A stretch of 46,411 bases of DNA from IMG/VR virus record IMGVR_UViG_3300018424_000043, positions 1 through 46,411 of that record. One strand, 5' to 3'. Origin of the DNA: a virus. A program made the translations under genes and the position numbers. Positions 17,256-28,200 of this stretch are shown here, piece after piece; positions within the stretch are counted from its first letter, which is position 1; each line of letters opens with the position of its first letter. Below the pieces are notes generated by a model, which saw only the letters and a list, made by a program, of their open reading frames with translations, was not told the origin of the DNA and searched no databases.

Positions 17256-20200
17256 GTGGAAAACAATGTAAACGCTAGTATCAGAGTTAATCTTGATACA
17301 TCAGAGGCATTGTCTAGTCTACAATCCTTACAAACTAGAATATCTTCATTTAACAAGTCTGTAATTCAAAGTAATGCTCAGGCTGTTGCTGCACAAAGAG
17401 GTCTTCTTAGTAACTTTCAGGCAGAAATTGGATCTTCTCGTCAATTTAGCACATCAATTAGAACCTCTGCTACTGAAGTATCAAGACTACAGACAGCAAT
17501 AGACAAAAATAAACTTTCTACTGGACAATATTTTAAGTATGCGGCGGCATCTAGTAAAAATTTTGGAAAAATATTTACACAAGAAAATGAGAAAATTACT
17601 CGTCTTGCCACAGAAAGAGTAAGAAGTCTACAGACTCAATACATTGCTTTGGGCGAGGCTCAAGGGGGTATGCAAAAATCACTTTTGGCAAGACCCTTAA
17701 ACCTTTTTAATGCTGAAGCCGCAATATCTGTTCAAAAAATGCAGATTTTTAATAAACTTCTCCGTGACGGTGGGACGAGCATTGTAAACTGGGGCAAGAA
17801 TACTCAGTGGGCTGGTCGTCAGTTAATGGTTGGCTTTACCGTACCTTTAACAATTTTTGGTGCCACAGCATCAAAGATTTTTATGGATCTTGAAGAGCAG
17901 GCAATTTCCTTCAAAAAGGTTTATGGAGATATCTTTACCACAACCACTGAGGTTGAGGAAAATCTTGAAGCAGTTAGAAGTCTTAGCGAAGAACTAACTA
18001 AGTATGGTATCGCCATTACAGATACCATGGAAACTGCAAACGTTGCTGCACAGGCTGGTTTCCGAGGCGAAGATCTTATGTCCCAGACACAAGAGGCCAC
18101 AAGGCTAGCGGTCCTTGGTCAAATGGAACAATCAGAGGCAATGAGAACAACCATTACACTGCAAAATGCATTTAAATTGTCTAATGAGGATCTTGCCGAC
18201 GCAGTTAACTATCTAAACATTGTTGAAAACCAAACAGTTCTTAGCATTCAAGATTTCGCTGGTGCCATTCCTCGCGTTGCCCCAGTAATTCAATCTTTGG
18301 GTGGCGACGTTAGAGATCTTTCGGTCATGCTTGTTGCTATGCGTGAAGGTGGTGTAACAGCGGCAGAAGGTGCCAATGCACTTAAGACTTCTCTCGCACG
18401 ATTAATTAGTCCAACATCAGGCGCATCCTCCATGGCTAAAGAACTAGGAATTAATCTAGATGGCATAGTTGAGGCAAATCAAGGAGACATTCTTGGCGCA
18501 GTTATGCAACTTGCAAAAGCCATGGAAAGTCTTGATGAACTTGCACAGCAAAGACTTCTAAGCGAAATATTTGGTAAGCGGCAGTATGCAAGAATCGGTG
18601 CCCTGTTTAACAACATTACGGACGAGGCATCTCAGTCAGCAAGGGCACTCGATTTGGCGGGTATGTCGGTAGAACAACTTGCTGAAACAGCAGAAAACGA
18701 ATTAGGTGTAGTAGAGCAAGCAATTGGAACAAAATTTGCAGGGGCGGTAGAAAGACTTAAATTGGCTGTTGCGCCTATTGGTGAAATCTTCCTAAAGATT
18801 GCTACACCAATTATTAATGCCGCAGGAAACCTCCTTGAAAAATTTAACGAACTAAGCCCAACTGTTAAAAACTTTGTTGCCATTCTAGCCTCTGGTGTGG
18901 GAATTGTTGTTCCCTCTGTTCTGATGCTCGTTGGTCTTTTTGGAAACCTACTTGGTAATTTGGTAAAAGGTTTTGGAACACTTAACACATTCTTTAATAG
19001 GCTTAAATATGGAGCAGAAGCAACACAGTATCTTTCTGGAGAACAACTAGATGCAGCAGCAGCCGCAGCATCTTTAGAAGGACAAACAACATCTTTAACA
19101 GGATCTCTTAACATTCAAAGAGAGGCAGTAGATCAACTATCAGCAGCATACAGAAGATATGTTGCTGGAGCAAATGCAGCAGCCGCAAGTCTTCCACAAG
19201 GATTTAGAACACCAAATGTTGCGCCACAAATGTTGGCAAGTGGCGGTATGGTGGCAGGAATGGGTAATTCTGATAATCAGCCAGCACTTCTAACCCCTGG
19301 CGAATTTGTTATGAATAAAGAGGCTACCAAACAGTTTTTGCCTATTCTTGACTCAATGAACAGAGGAACAATAGAGGGTCTTGCAGAAGGAAGCAGGGCA
19401 TCAAAACAATCTGGTGCTGCATCAAGAAAATTTAAATCTGGAGCATTTGTTTTAAGAGGGCTTGGCGCAAACATTGGTGCAGGCGGTTCTGGAACAGGAA
19501 TTTTGACCAGCATACTTACTGTTAGTGCAAATGATATAGCAGATGTAACATCTCTTTATGTATCAGAAATTGCTAAAGCAGCCAAAGTAAGCGTAACAAC
19601 AATAAATTCAGAGATTAAAAATTGGCAAAACCAAAATATGGCTTATCTAGAAAAGTTTAATCGTGAACTGGCTGTGGCAATTGAGTCAGGAGATCTTGGC
19701 GAACAACAAAGGCTTTTGGATCAGGTAAGTCAAAAATTTGTTGCAGATATGGAAAGAGCAGGGGGGCCAGTTTCTCAATTTGCTGCACAAGCAGAAAGGC
19801 AGTTCCCAGAACTTAGTGCAGACTTAGAAAAAACCCAATCGCTCATTAGAAATACTAACTTAAACTTAAAAGAGGCTGGTCAAGCATCACAATTTTTTGA
19901 AGAAAATATGCAAGAAACTGCATTAATGTCAAAATTATCAAAACCAGGATCTTTTCAAACTCAAGCCCGTGTAGCATCTGGCGTTCTCCCATTTTTTGGC
20001 CCAGATATTTCTAGAACTGGCGTTCCTGGTCAGTTCATTGATCCTAGAGCAAGAGCAACCGCTGGAAATGTTTCAAGTTTTGGTCTAGCAAGATCTCAGT
20101 CTAAACTTCTTTACGGAGCAGGAACATCGGCAGAGCATGTGATGAAGACTCCTCAACAATTAGCGAAAGAAGCAAGGACAATTGCCGTTGTTTCTTCTCA

Positions 20201-23200
20201 AGCCGCAGGCAAAGCAGTTATTGAAGAAATGGAAAAAGCATCGGTAAAGGCTGGCAAAGCAGTTGGTCCAGCAGTTATGAGAGGGGCCAGTGCTGCTTCT
20301 CCCCCACCATGGTCAACACAGTTGGGTATATGGATAGGCGAGGGTATTGAGCAAGGAGCCGTAACTGCACTACAAGATGTTAATGCACAAATTAGATCAC
20401 GTTTTGGTGGACAACCCTTTGCTGGAATGCCTACTGGACCAGCAGTTCCACTCTCTGTTAATCCTTTTGCTGGAATGCCAAAGGGACCAACATCACCACT
20501 GGTTGGCGGAATGCCAATGGCACCAAAATCAGTTCAAGATGACTTAATTAAGGCAACAAAGAATGCTTCAAATAATTTAGATAATGTTGGAAAACAATCT
20601 GGTCAAGTAGCGAAAAGATTTTCAAGATTGAAGGGGGGGGTGTCAAAGTTTGGTGGGGCACTTAAAAACGGTAGTGTGAAGATGCAAGGAGCATTTTTTG
20701 CACTAGATGGTCTTGTGTTTGCTGCATCCATGATGAATAATAGACTGGGTGAGATTGCTCAGAAAGCCCTGCCAGTCGTTTTTGGACTACAAGGAATTTC
20801 TATGGTTTTGCCAATGCTAAAGGGAGTCCTTTTAGCATTAATATCTCCAGCAGGATTAATAGTTGGTGGCTTAGTAGCACTTGCTGGAGCAGTATTTCTT
20901 ATGAAAAAAAATCTTGAAAATATGTTTGATAATGCAGTAGATGCTGGAATAGAAGCCGCAGGATCTATGAGGAAAATAGCAGAGTCAGCAGATATATTTT
21001 CTAAAAGTATTAGGTCTCTTGCACCAGAAAAATTACAGATAGCACCTAAAAAGCAAGGTAAGGTAGCAGAATACTTTGAAACAGAAGAGGGTCAGGCAAA
21101 ACTGGAAGAACTTTTATCACAAAGACAACAACTTGGAAGAACTGCTTTCTCTGAAGAACTTGGTAAGCAGATAGCATTTGAGGCAGCAACTAAGGGACTT
21201 AGCGGAAAAGAAATTGAGGCATATATTGCAGAAATTGCCAACCAACTTGGGGATAAAAAACTATATGTTGATTTAAAGGGAAGGCTAATAGAACTGCTTG
21301 ATCCACAAGGAAGAGGAGAAAATATTCTAAAGGATGGCTTAATTGTCGATATTAAGCCAGAACTTGCGGGTAAGTTTATCAGAGGAGAAGCAAACTTTAC
21401 GCAACAAATGCAAAAAGATGTTATGGAATCTTTGTCTCAGGTCGATGAATTCCTAGATGCAAGCGCAATTCAAGAAAGGGCAATTCAAGAAACAGTTGAG
21501 CAGGGGGATGCATTTGAAGAACTTAGTGAAAAAATAAAACAGGCAAGAGAGCAGTGGGAATATTTAACAGATACTAAAGCACCATTTAATGAAATTCAAG
21601 CAGCACTTGACGAATTAGATAGATTGCAAACACAAAGAGACTTGTTGCCAGTTTCTGGAATGCCTGCTATGCCAGCGATAGAGCAGGCTGGAAGGATCGC
21701 TGGAAGAGAGACACCCGCTGAAACACAAAAGGCATTTGAAAAAGCAACAGACGCGGCAGCAAAGTATGGAAAGTCACTTTTCTTAAATAGGCAGGCCCTG
21801 GCACTTTACAATGATGCTGTTGAAAGAGGAGCCATAAGTCAAAAAGAATATGAAAAAATGGCATCTGGAGTAGCCACACAATTTATTAGAGTAAAAAAGT
21901 TCGCTGGTCAAGCAATAGATACTCTGGAAGGTCTTGATAATACAACAGCACTAAAAGCATTTAGGGAATCATTTACTCTGCAAACGTTCGCTGGTATTGA
22001 TGAAGAAATGAGAACAAAAATTACTGATGCACTTAAGAGTGTCAGCGATAAAGCCGTTGTAACATTGGGGGTAGAGTATGCAAGGGGTAGTATCACAGAA
22101 CAAGAAATTATAGATCTAGCAAACGTTATTGATAGATTGCCTGCTGATCATACAAGGCAAACTAAAATAATAGTTGCTTATGGAGAAGGTTCTTTAACAA
22201 CAGCAAATCTTGAAGTCTTAGCAAACAATTTGGAAAATATTTCTAGTTTTGATGGAAAGCAAGTAGATTTTCTGTTGAATTTAGGGGTTCTTGGTGAAGA
22301 AAAATTTGCACAAGCAATTCAAATGATGTTGGCTGTTGATAAAATGCTTTCTGGAGAAACAACATTTATTGCTGGACAAGTTTCTGGAGCAGAAACAAAA
22401 CTCGCTCAATTGAAAAAGGAGGCAGACGAAGCAAAAGCACTCATGGATCAACTGTTTGGCGGTGGAGAAGAAGATGGAAAGGGTATGGGGGAAACAGAAG
22501 AAACTGGTGGCAGTGCTGAAAAATCCTTCCTTGAAGACTTTATAGACAATATTAATGCTAATGCGAAACTCTATCTTAATGCAGAAAAGGGCATGAAGGG
22601 ATATCTAAAGAATCGTGGAAAGTTCCTTGGTGTTTTCCAAAAACTCAGAAATAGGGGATTATCTGAAGATATTATTTCAGCACTGGGCACTGGCCCAGAA
22701 GGTCTAAAAAATGCAAAAGAACTGCTTAAAAAGAACAGAGAACAAATTAAAAAATTAAGTGAAGGATCAAGGCTTGATTCTTTAGGTCAGACAGTAGAAA
22801 GCCTAAGACGAGAAAAGGGAAAAACAAAAGAAAAAACAGCAGCAGCCAGGGCTATAGAGGGGCTTTCTCCAGAACTTCAAGATATCGTTATGAACGATGA
22901 ACAATTTATTTCATCTTTTGCAAAAGTAAAGGTGGGGTCTAAAGAGTACAACAAACTTGTAAAAGAAGTTCAAAAATTAGCAAACGCAAAGAGAGAACTT
23001 GCTGAGGAAACGCAAACGGAGTTTGAGGCTCAAGAGCAGGCTACAAAAGCAATGATAGATTCTTTGGAACTACAGATAAAGAAAAATGAAGATGATTTAA
23101 TTAATGCATTTGAAAAAACCCACGGAATGCTCCCAGAAATGATGGAACTAGAGATTTCAAAGAGGGAGGAAAGCATAAGGGTTATACAAAAGCAGATTGA

Positions 23201-24608
23201 TGAATTAGAAGAACTCAATGAAATAGACGAAGAAAGAATAGAAGGATTATCAAGACAGCAAGAAATGCTTGAAAGACAGATTGAGGTTCTTGATCGTGCC
23301 AACGAAATGGATCAAAGAAGAATAGAATTGTTAAATAGGCAAGACGAAATAAGGTCTAGAGAATCTGAGGCACTATCTAAAGAACTTGATGATATGTCAA
23401 AAATTGAACAAGAACTTAGGGATAGCCACCAAAAAAGAGTTGAGCAACTTGAAAAGGTAGCAGATGTAAATGACTATATACTTAATCAACAAAAACAGCA
23501 ACTAAATATATCTAGGGCAATTTCTGAAGGGGACATTTATTCGGCTACTGCCGCAGCACAAGAAATGCGTGCAGGCTCCGCAGAGTTTTCAAAGAGGCAG
23601 TTGATTTCTGGACTAGAGGCTGGTTTAGAAAATCAAGTTTCAAACCTAAGAACATCCGATGGTTTAACAAGAGATCAGGCAGAAAGACAAATTGCAAACA
23701 TAAAAGAACAATCTTATCAAACTTCATTGCAAATAAGACAGATTGAGGATATGATATACCAAAGAAATCAGCAAATGATTCCGCTAAAAGATCAACAACA
23801 CTCCCTTGACATGCAAATAAGAGATATTGAAGATTTAATATACGACAGAAATGTTCAAAAGAAACAAATTTTTGATGAACAAATTGATCCATTGCAAAGA
23901 CAAAATGATTTGCAAAACGAATATTTAAGAAAACTTAACATAGAAATTGATCATGTTAATGGTCCACTAAAAGCAAAACAAAATCATTTAAATAGAATTC
24001 TAGAGTTAGAGGGGGCAAGCCAAAAGGTAACTGGGGAGATTAGAGACATGACAATTAAAGCAAGGAAAAAAGCAGATGAACTGTCAGGATCTTGGGATGG
24101 TGTAACAAGATCAATCGTATCCGCCCTTGGAGCGTTAAGTCAATTTAATGGAGCGAAAGCAGCAAAGTCCTACGCTGGAGGAATAGTAAAGTCCTACGCT
24201 GGAGGAATAGTAGAGGGGTATTCAAAAGGAGGAAAAATAAAGGGGTACTCCGTGGGCGGGGTAGCAGGAAATGGATCAAGAGACTCAGTTCCAGCAATGC
24301 TCACTCCTGGAGAGTTCGTAATTAGGAAGGCAATGGTAAATAAATATGGTCAGTCAATGATGCATGATATAAACATGGGTTCCTTCTCTATGCCAGGTTA
24401 TGGAGCACCAGAAAGATCATCTAATGTGTCTCCAGCAGATGTAAGCGTTTCAAATATTTCTAGCATAAGTGCTCCAGTGTATAATGTATATGATATGAAT
24501 TTTTCCATCAATGGCTCCAATCAGTCAGCAGACGAAATTGCAAACAGGGTTATGGTTAAAATGAGACAACTACAAAGCCATAATATAAGGAGTAATCGTG
24601 GCAACTAG
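17256..24608 (+). CDS. Tail tape measure protein
   Basis: This 2450-residue protein sets tail length and is the largest gene of the window. Start is GTG 17256 behind AGAGGTG. The N-terminal ~110 residues are coiled coil; ~180-460 resembles the TP901-type tape measure core (QLMVGFTVPLTIFGATASK). Hydrophobic stretches lie near 540-575 and 1195-1225. Two copies of a TPGEFV element occur (near 680 and 2349, the second with SRDSVPAMLTPGEFVIRKA), a feature of actinophage tape measures. Residues ~1960-2150 form a long coiled coil. At roughly 0.15 nm per residue the tail would be about 370 nm, very long for a siphovirus. Confidence 0.92.
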   Translation: MENNVNASIRVNLDTSEALSSLQSLQTRISSFNKSVIQSNAQAVAAQRGLLSNFQAEIGSSRQFSTSIRTSATEVSRLQTAIDKNKLSTGQYFKYAAASSKNFGKIFTQENEKITRLATERVRSLQTQYIALGEAQGGMQKSLLARPLNLFNAEAAISVQKMQIFNKLLRDGGTSIVNWGKNTQWAGRQLMVGFTVPLTIFGATASKIFMDLEEQAISFKKVYGDIFTTTTEVEENLEAVRSLSEELTKYGIAITDTMETANVAAQAGFRGEDLMSQTQEATRLAVLGQMEQSEAMRTTITLQNAFKLSNEDLADAVNYLNIVENQTVLSIQDFAGAIPRVAPVIQSLGGDVRDLSVMLVAMREGGVTAAEGANALKTSLARLISPTSGASSMAKELGINLDGIVEANQGDILGAVMQLAKAMESLDELAQQRLLSEIFGKRQYARIGALFNNITDEASQSARALDLAGMSVEQLAETAENELGVVEQAIGTKFAGAVERLKLAVAPIGEIFLKIATPIINAAGNLLEKFNELSPTVKNFVAILASGVGIVVPSVLMLVGLFGNLLGNLVKGFGTLNTFFNRLKYGAEATQYLSGEQLDAAAAAASLEGQTTSLTGSLNIQREAVDQLSAAYRRYVAGANAAAASLPQGFRTPNVAPQMLASGGMVAGMGNSDNQPALLTPGEFVMNKEATKQFLPILDSMNRGTIEGLAEGSRASKQSGAASRKFKSGAFVLRGLGANIGAGGSGTGILTSILTVSANDIADVTSLYVSEIAKAAKVSVTTINSEIKNWQNQNMAYLEKFNRELAVAIESGDLGEQQRLLDQVSQKFVADMERAGGPVSQFAAQAERQFPELSADLEKTQSLIRNTNLNLKEAGQASQFFEENMQETALMSKLSKPGSFQTQARVASGVLPFFGPDISRTGVPGQFIDPRARATAGNVSSFGLARSQSKLLYGAGTSAEHVMKTPQQLAKEARTIAVVSSQAAGKAVIEEMEKASVKAGKAVGPAVMRGASAASPPPWSTQLGIWIGEGIEQGAVTALQDVNAQIRSRFGGQPFAGMPTGPAVPLSVNPFAGMPKGPTSPLVGGMPMAPKSVQDDLIKATKNASNNLDNVGKQSGQVAKRFSRLKGGVSKFGGALKNGSVKMQGAFFALDGLVFAASMMNNRLGEIAQKALPVVFGLQGISMVLPMLKGVLLALISPAGLIVGGLVALAGAVFLMKKNLENMFDNAVDAGIEAAGSMRKIAESADIFSKSIRSLAPEKLQIAPKKQGKVAEYFETEEGQAKLEELLSQRQQLGRTAFSEELGKQIAFEAATKGLSGKEIEAYIAEIANQLGDKKLYVDLKGRLIELLDPQGRGENILKDGLIVDIKPELAGKFIRGEANFTQQMQKDVMESLSQVDEFLDASAIQERAIQETVEQGDAFEELSEKIKQAREQWEYLTDTKAPFNEIQAALDELDRLQTQRDLLPVSGMPAMPAIEQAGRIAGRETPAETQKAFEKATDAAAKYGKSLFLNRQALALYNDAVERGAISQKEYEKMASGVATQFIRVKKFAGQAIDTLEGLDNTTALKAFRESFTLQTFAGIDEEMRTKITDALKSVSDKAVVTLGVEYARGSITEQEIIDLANVIDRLPADHTRQTKIIVAYGEGSLTTANLEVLANNLENISSFDGKQVDFLLNLGVLGEEKFAQAIQMMLAVDKMLSGETTFIAGQVSGAETKLAQLKKEADEAKALMDQLFGGGEEDGKGMGETEETGGSAEKSFLEDFIDNINANAKLYLNAEKGMKGYLKNRGKFLGVFQKLRNRGLSEDIISALGTGPEGLKNAKELLKKNREQIKKLSEGSRLDSLGQTVESLRREKGKTKEKTAAARAIEGLSPELQDIVMNDEQFISSFAKVKVGSKEYNKLVKEVQKLANAKRELAEETQTEFEAQEQATKAMIDSLELQIKKNEDDLINAFEKTHGMLPEMMELEISKREESIRVIQKQIDELEELNEIDEERIEGLSRQQEMLERQIEVLDRANEMDQRRIELLNRQDEIRSRESEALSKELDDMSKIEQELRDSHQKRVEQLEKVADVNDYILNQQKQQLNISRAISEGDIYSATAAAQEMRAGSAEFSKRQLISGLEAGLENQVSNLRTSDGLTRDQAERQIANIKEQSYQTSLQIRQIEDMIYQRNQQMIPLKDQQHSLDMQIRDIEDLIYDRNVQKKQIFDEQIDPLQRQNDLQNEYLRKLNIEIDHVNGPLKAKQNHLNRILELEGASQKVTGEIRDMTIKARKKADELSGSWDGVTRSIVSALGALSQFNGAKAAKSYAGGIVKSYAGGIVEGYSKGGKIKGYSVGGVAGNGSRDSVPAMLTPGEFVIRKAMVNKYGQSMMHDINMGSFSMPGYGAPERSSNVSPADVSVSNISSISAPVYNVYDMNFSINGSNQSADEIANRVMVKMRQLQSHNIRSNRGN
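24164..24211 (+). repeat. Perfect 24-bp tandem duplication in the tape measure gene
   Basis: Two identical 24-base units, 24164-24187 and 24188-24211, encode SYAGGIVK/E-type repeats just before the second TPGEFV element. Being in frame and exact, this looks like a recent duplication in the Gly-rich C-terminal region. Confidence 0.9.
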
Positions 24609-25224
24609 TGGATATATGAGAAATAGGATTAAATTTCAAAGACCGCAGGCTATTATCTTTTCCAATAATCCAGGATTGCTGACAGACGGCATATATGTTC
24701 CATCAGGAGATGAGGGCACAGACTTTATAATACTTTCAGATCACAACAGAAGCCCATTTAATGTGTCTAAGCAAAGAATTGAAATAAGACAAAGAATGAT
24801 TAATGGATCAATGAGATCCTATCATACTGCTGACAAGATTAATTTATCTTGCTCATGGTCACGGCTACCCTCCAGATCTTATTCCTCCGCTCCAGAATAT
24901 ACGGATGGCGAACTTAATCAAGAAGATGTTGTACAACCTGGCACAGGAAGTTTTTTAGGATTTAATCCAGAAGAATACACAGTTGATGGAGGAGCGGGTG
25001 GCGCAGAACTTCTTGACTGGTATGAGTCTAACGTAGGAGCCTTCTGGGTATTTTTATCTTACGATAAAGATGGGGCTGGAAACTTGAATAGATATACTCA
25101 CATTCTTAAAATGTATTTTTCTGCATTTGATTACGAAGTAGAAAAAAGAGGTCAGTCTTGGGGAAGCGGAACATCTTCTGGCTTTGATATGTGGAACATA
25201 AGTCTTAGCATGGAAGAAGCATAA
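24598..25224 (+). CDS. Distal tail / minor tail protein (Dit position)
   Basis: This 208-residue protein is encoded right after the tape measure, the usual place of the distal tail protein linking tube to hub. It starts at GTG 24598 with AAGGAG a few bases upstream and overlaps the tape measure stop. The sequence is beta-rich with a Gly-rich insert (TVDGGAGGAELLDWYES) and a C-terminal strand pattern YFSAFDYEVEKRGQSWG. Family not firmly recognised; role inferred from order. Confidence 0.6.
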   Translation: MATSGYMRNRIKFQRPQAIIFSNNPGLLTDGIYVPSGDEGTDFIILSDHNRSPFNVSKQRIEIRQRMINGSMRSYHTADKINLSCSWSRLPSRSYSSAPEYTDGELNQEDVVQPGTGSFLGFNPEEYTVDGGAGGAELLDWYESNVGAFWVFLSYDKDGAGNLNRYTHILKMYFSAFDYEVEKRGQSWGSGTSSGFDMWNISLSMEEA

Positions 25225-28200
25225 TGTTTATATCAGAAGAACTAAACAATCATTTAAAAACATCTAACACAATTTCAACAGAGTCAATAATTATTGGCGA
25301 AATTAACATGAATGACTCTAACAATTTAGAAAAAATAGGTAACTATAGATATAGGCCAGGAACAGAAGGTGGACAATTCTCCGAATTGCCAAGGTCTTAT
25401 GATCCAATTGATGAAGGTGGATACTACACTGGAGCAACAGATTCAAACATAGTTGTAAGCAATCTATCAGACAATGAAGATAGACCAATTAGTTTTACAA
25501 AAAATAATGAAAAAATGAAGTTGTTATATTCTTTAAAGGACTGTCTACTTGAAAATAGGCCAAGGTCAGGAATAAACAAGTTGTTATATTTGGGTCAGCG
25601 TGGTAATCAATATTTAGATACAGGAGATAGAAATTTTACATCTCAGGAAATTTTAAGCGTTTCTAATAGACCAAGATACTATATGTCTTCCAGAAAAGAT
25701 CTTTTTAAATACTGGACCTCGTATAGAAATGATTTAGAAAATAATCAAGAAGAAGAGTTTGGAATATCTCGTCCATCTTCTTTAGGAAATTACTATATAT
25801 ACGATGCTGTACCATTTGTTGTTTACAAGGAAAATGTTCCAGCAAACAGACTAATATTTAAAATGCAAACAAATGTGGGTGACGTTAATCTGGGTAGTTT
25901 TATATATGATGGCGTTGAAATTGAAGATCCATTGTATGGGCAAAATAATCAAACAACTCCAAAAAGATGGAGGATTGAGGTTCTTAAAGATACTGAATGG
26001 GTGGAGGTCGCATCTTTTGATGAGAACTATAGGGATGCCAATGGAAACACCTTGATAGGCAGCGATGGGTATGTTGAATTATCTTATGGACTAAGATTGC
26101 CAGTGCAGTATGAAAACAATTACATTTATTTTGGAGAAATTACAGATGAATCTTTTCTTCCAGATCAAGCAAGTTATGGATCGGTCTATTTAATTAAAAC
26201 CTCGGAAGAAGAGAGGGGAACGTTAAAGGTATATGACGGAACAAATTGGGAATCCGTAAGGCCAGAATATTATTGGGGAGTCTCTAATCAAAACTTTGAT
26301 GTTAGAAGTCATAAACTAACAAAGGCAACAAACCCAGAATATTTTATTAATGGATCAGGTGAAACACAATTTAGAGAATTTGATCTTATTCGCGGGATAA
26401 GAATTGTAGTAGAAAGTATGAATAGAGAAGGATGCACATTTGACCTAATAGAAATGTCTCCAAGAATTGTTTTTGATTTATCAGACAAAGTTTCTTCTTT
26501 TAATATTACAAAAACAATGTCAGACCTAGGAAATGCCTCAGTTCCCGTGGGTGGAATTTTTGCTTCAATCGGTTCCATGGATATTTTTGATGATGATTTT
26601 TCCTTTAACTCTAACAACACATTTGATATAGAATCAAAAACTGGAAGCATTCTTTCTAGTTATGTAGACAAGAGGATAAAATTTAATTTTTATAAAATAG
26701 TTAGAAATGTTAAAAATTATGATTATTATATTCCAATAAAGTCTATGTATGTAGACTCCTTTCCTAACGTTTCGAAACAGACTGGTACCATATCCTTTGA
26801 ACTAAGAGATCTATTTTTCTTTTTAGAATCAATGAAGGCACCAGAATTATTAATACCTGACTGCTCAATTAGTTATGCTGTTAGTTTGCTGTTGGATTAC
26901 ATTGGTTATAGCAACTATGTTTTTAAAAGAATAGATAATGAGTCTGAAATGATAATACCATTTTTCTTTACAGGAACTCAAAAAAATGTTGCAGAGGTTT
27001 TAACAGATATAGCGGTTGCCTCACAGACTGCTATGTTTTTTGATGAATACAACAACCTTGTTGTAATGTCTAAAGAATACCTAATGCCTGAAACGGAAAG
27101 CAGCAGGGAAACTGATTCAATTCTGTACGGTCAGATTGAAGAAGATAAACTTCCCAACATCATAAATCTTTCTTCAGAAGATAAGCAGGTATATAATGAT
27201 GGAAAAATAGACTTTACCACCAGATATATTCAAAGAGAAATCTCTCAGTATTCTCAGGCCAGATATACAGATAGATATAAAACTTATGGATATAAGCCAG
27301 TCCTTCTGTGGGAAATTTCAGGAAAAGAAAATCTTAGAACTAGAAATGCTAGATCTAATACATCTCAGGGCTACACCTTGACTGCTGCTCCATTAAACAC
27401 AACACTATCCTCAGACATTCCATTAGTGGAAAACAATCAAGTAATAAACAACATACTTGATTTAGGAGAAAACATAGACTTTCCTTCAGCATCACTGTCA
27501 TCTCATCAAGGATACTTTTATGCTAACGGAGAAATTATCAAATACGATGCAATAGAGTACGCAATTTCTGGAGTACTAGGCGATGGCCTTGAAGGAAACT
27601 TAAGATGGATATCAAGCAACGAAGAATATCAAAAATATTTTTCTAAACTACCATTTAATGGCAAAATGTATCCAACTGGAAATGTCAGAATATATTCTGA
27701 GCCAATTTATGAGACAATAAACGGAATAACAAGGCCAAAAAATGGAGAAGTTAAACGTCACGGAAGAGGACAGTTTGGAACTCCCATTACAGAACATACA
27801 GCAGGGCTTTCAGAATACTGGTCTGAAAATACATATGCCGCTGGATGCCTACAAGAAGCAAAAGATTACTTGTTTACAACTAATAGATTTATAGAGTATC
27901 CAACAACAGTGCAGAATCAGGTTGCTGGAAAATCAAAAGAATTTGAAGAGTTTGGAGTATTTGAATCAGATACTGTGGCACAAAGTTCAACAAGAAATGG
28001 AATAATAAAAAATTTCAGAGCCAATAAACATTATACAGAAAATGAGGTTAATTATTTTAGTACTGCTAGGGAGGGTACGATACAATCTTCTGCCTTAGTC
28101 TTTAATGGACCAGATTTACCAGAGCAAGTAGATCCAGTAAACTTTGTTTCTTATATGTACAAAGAGTTTAATGATTCATTCAAGCATTTTGGAACCAGGA

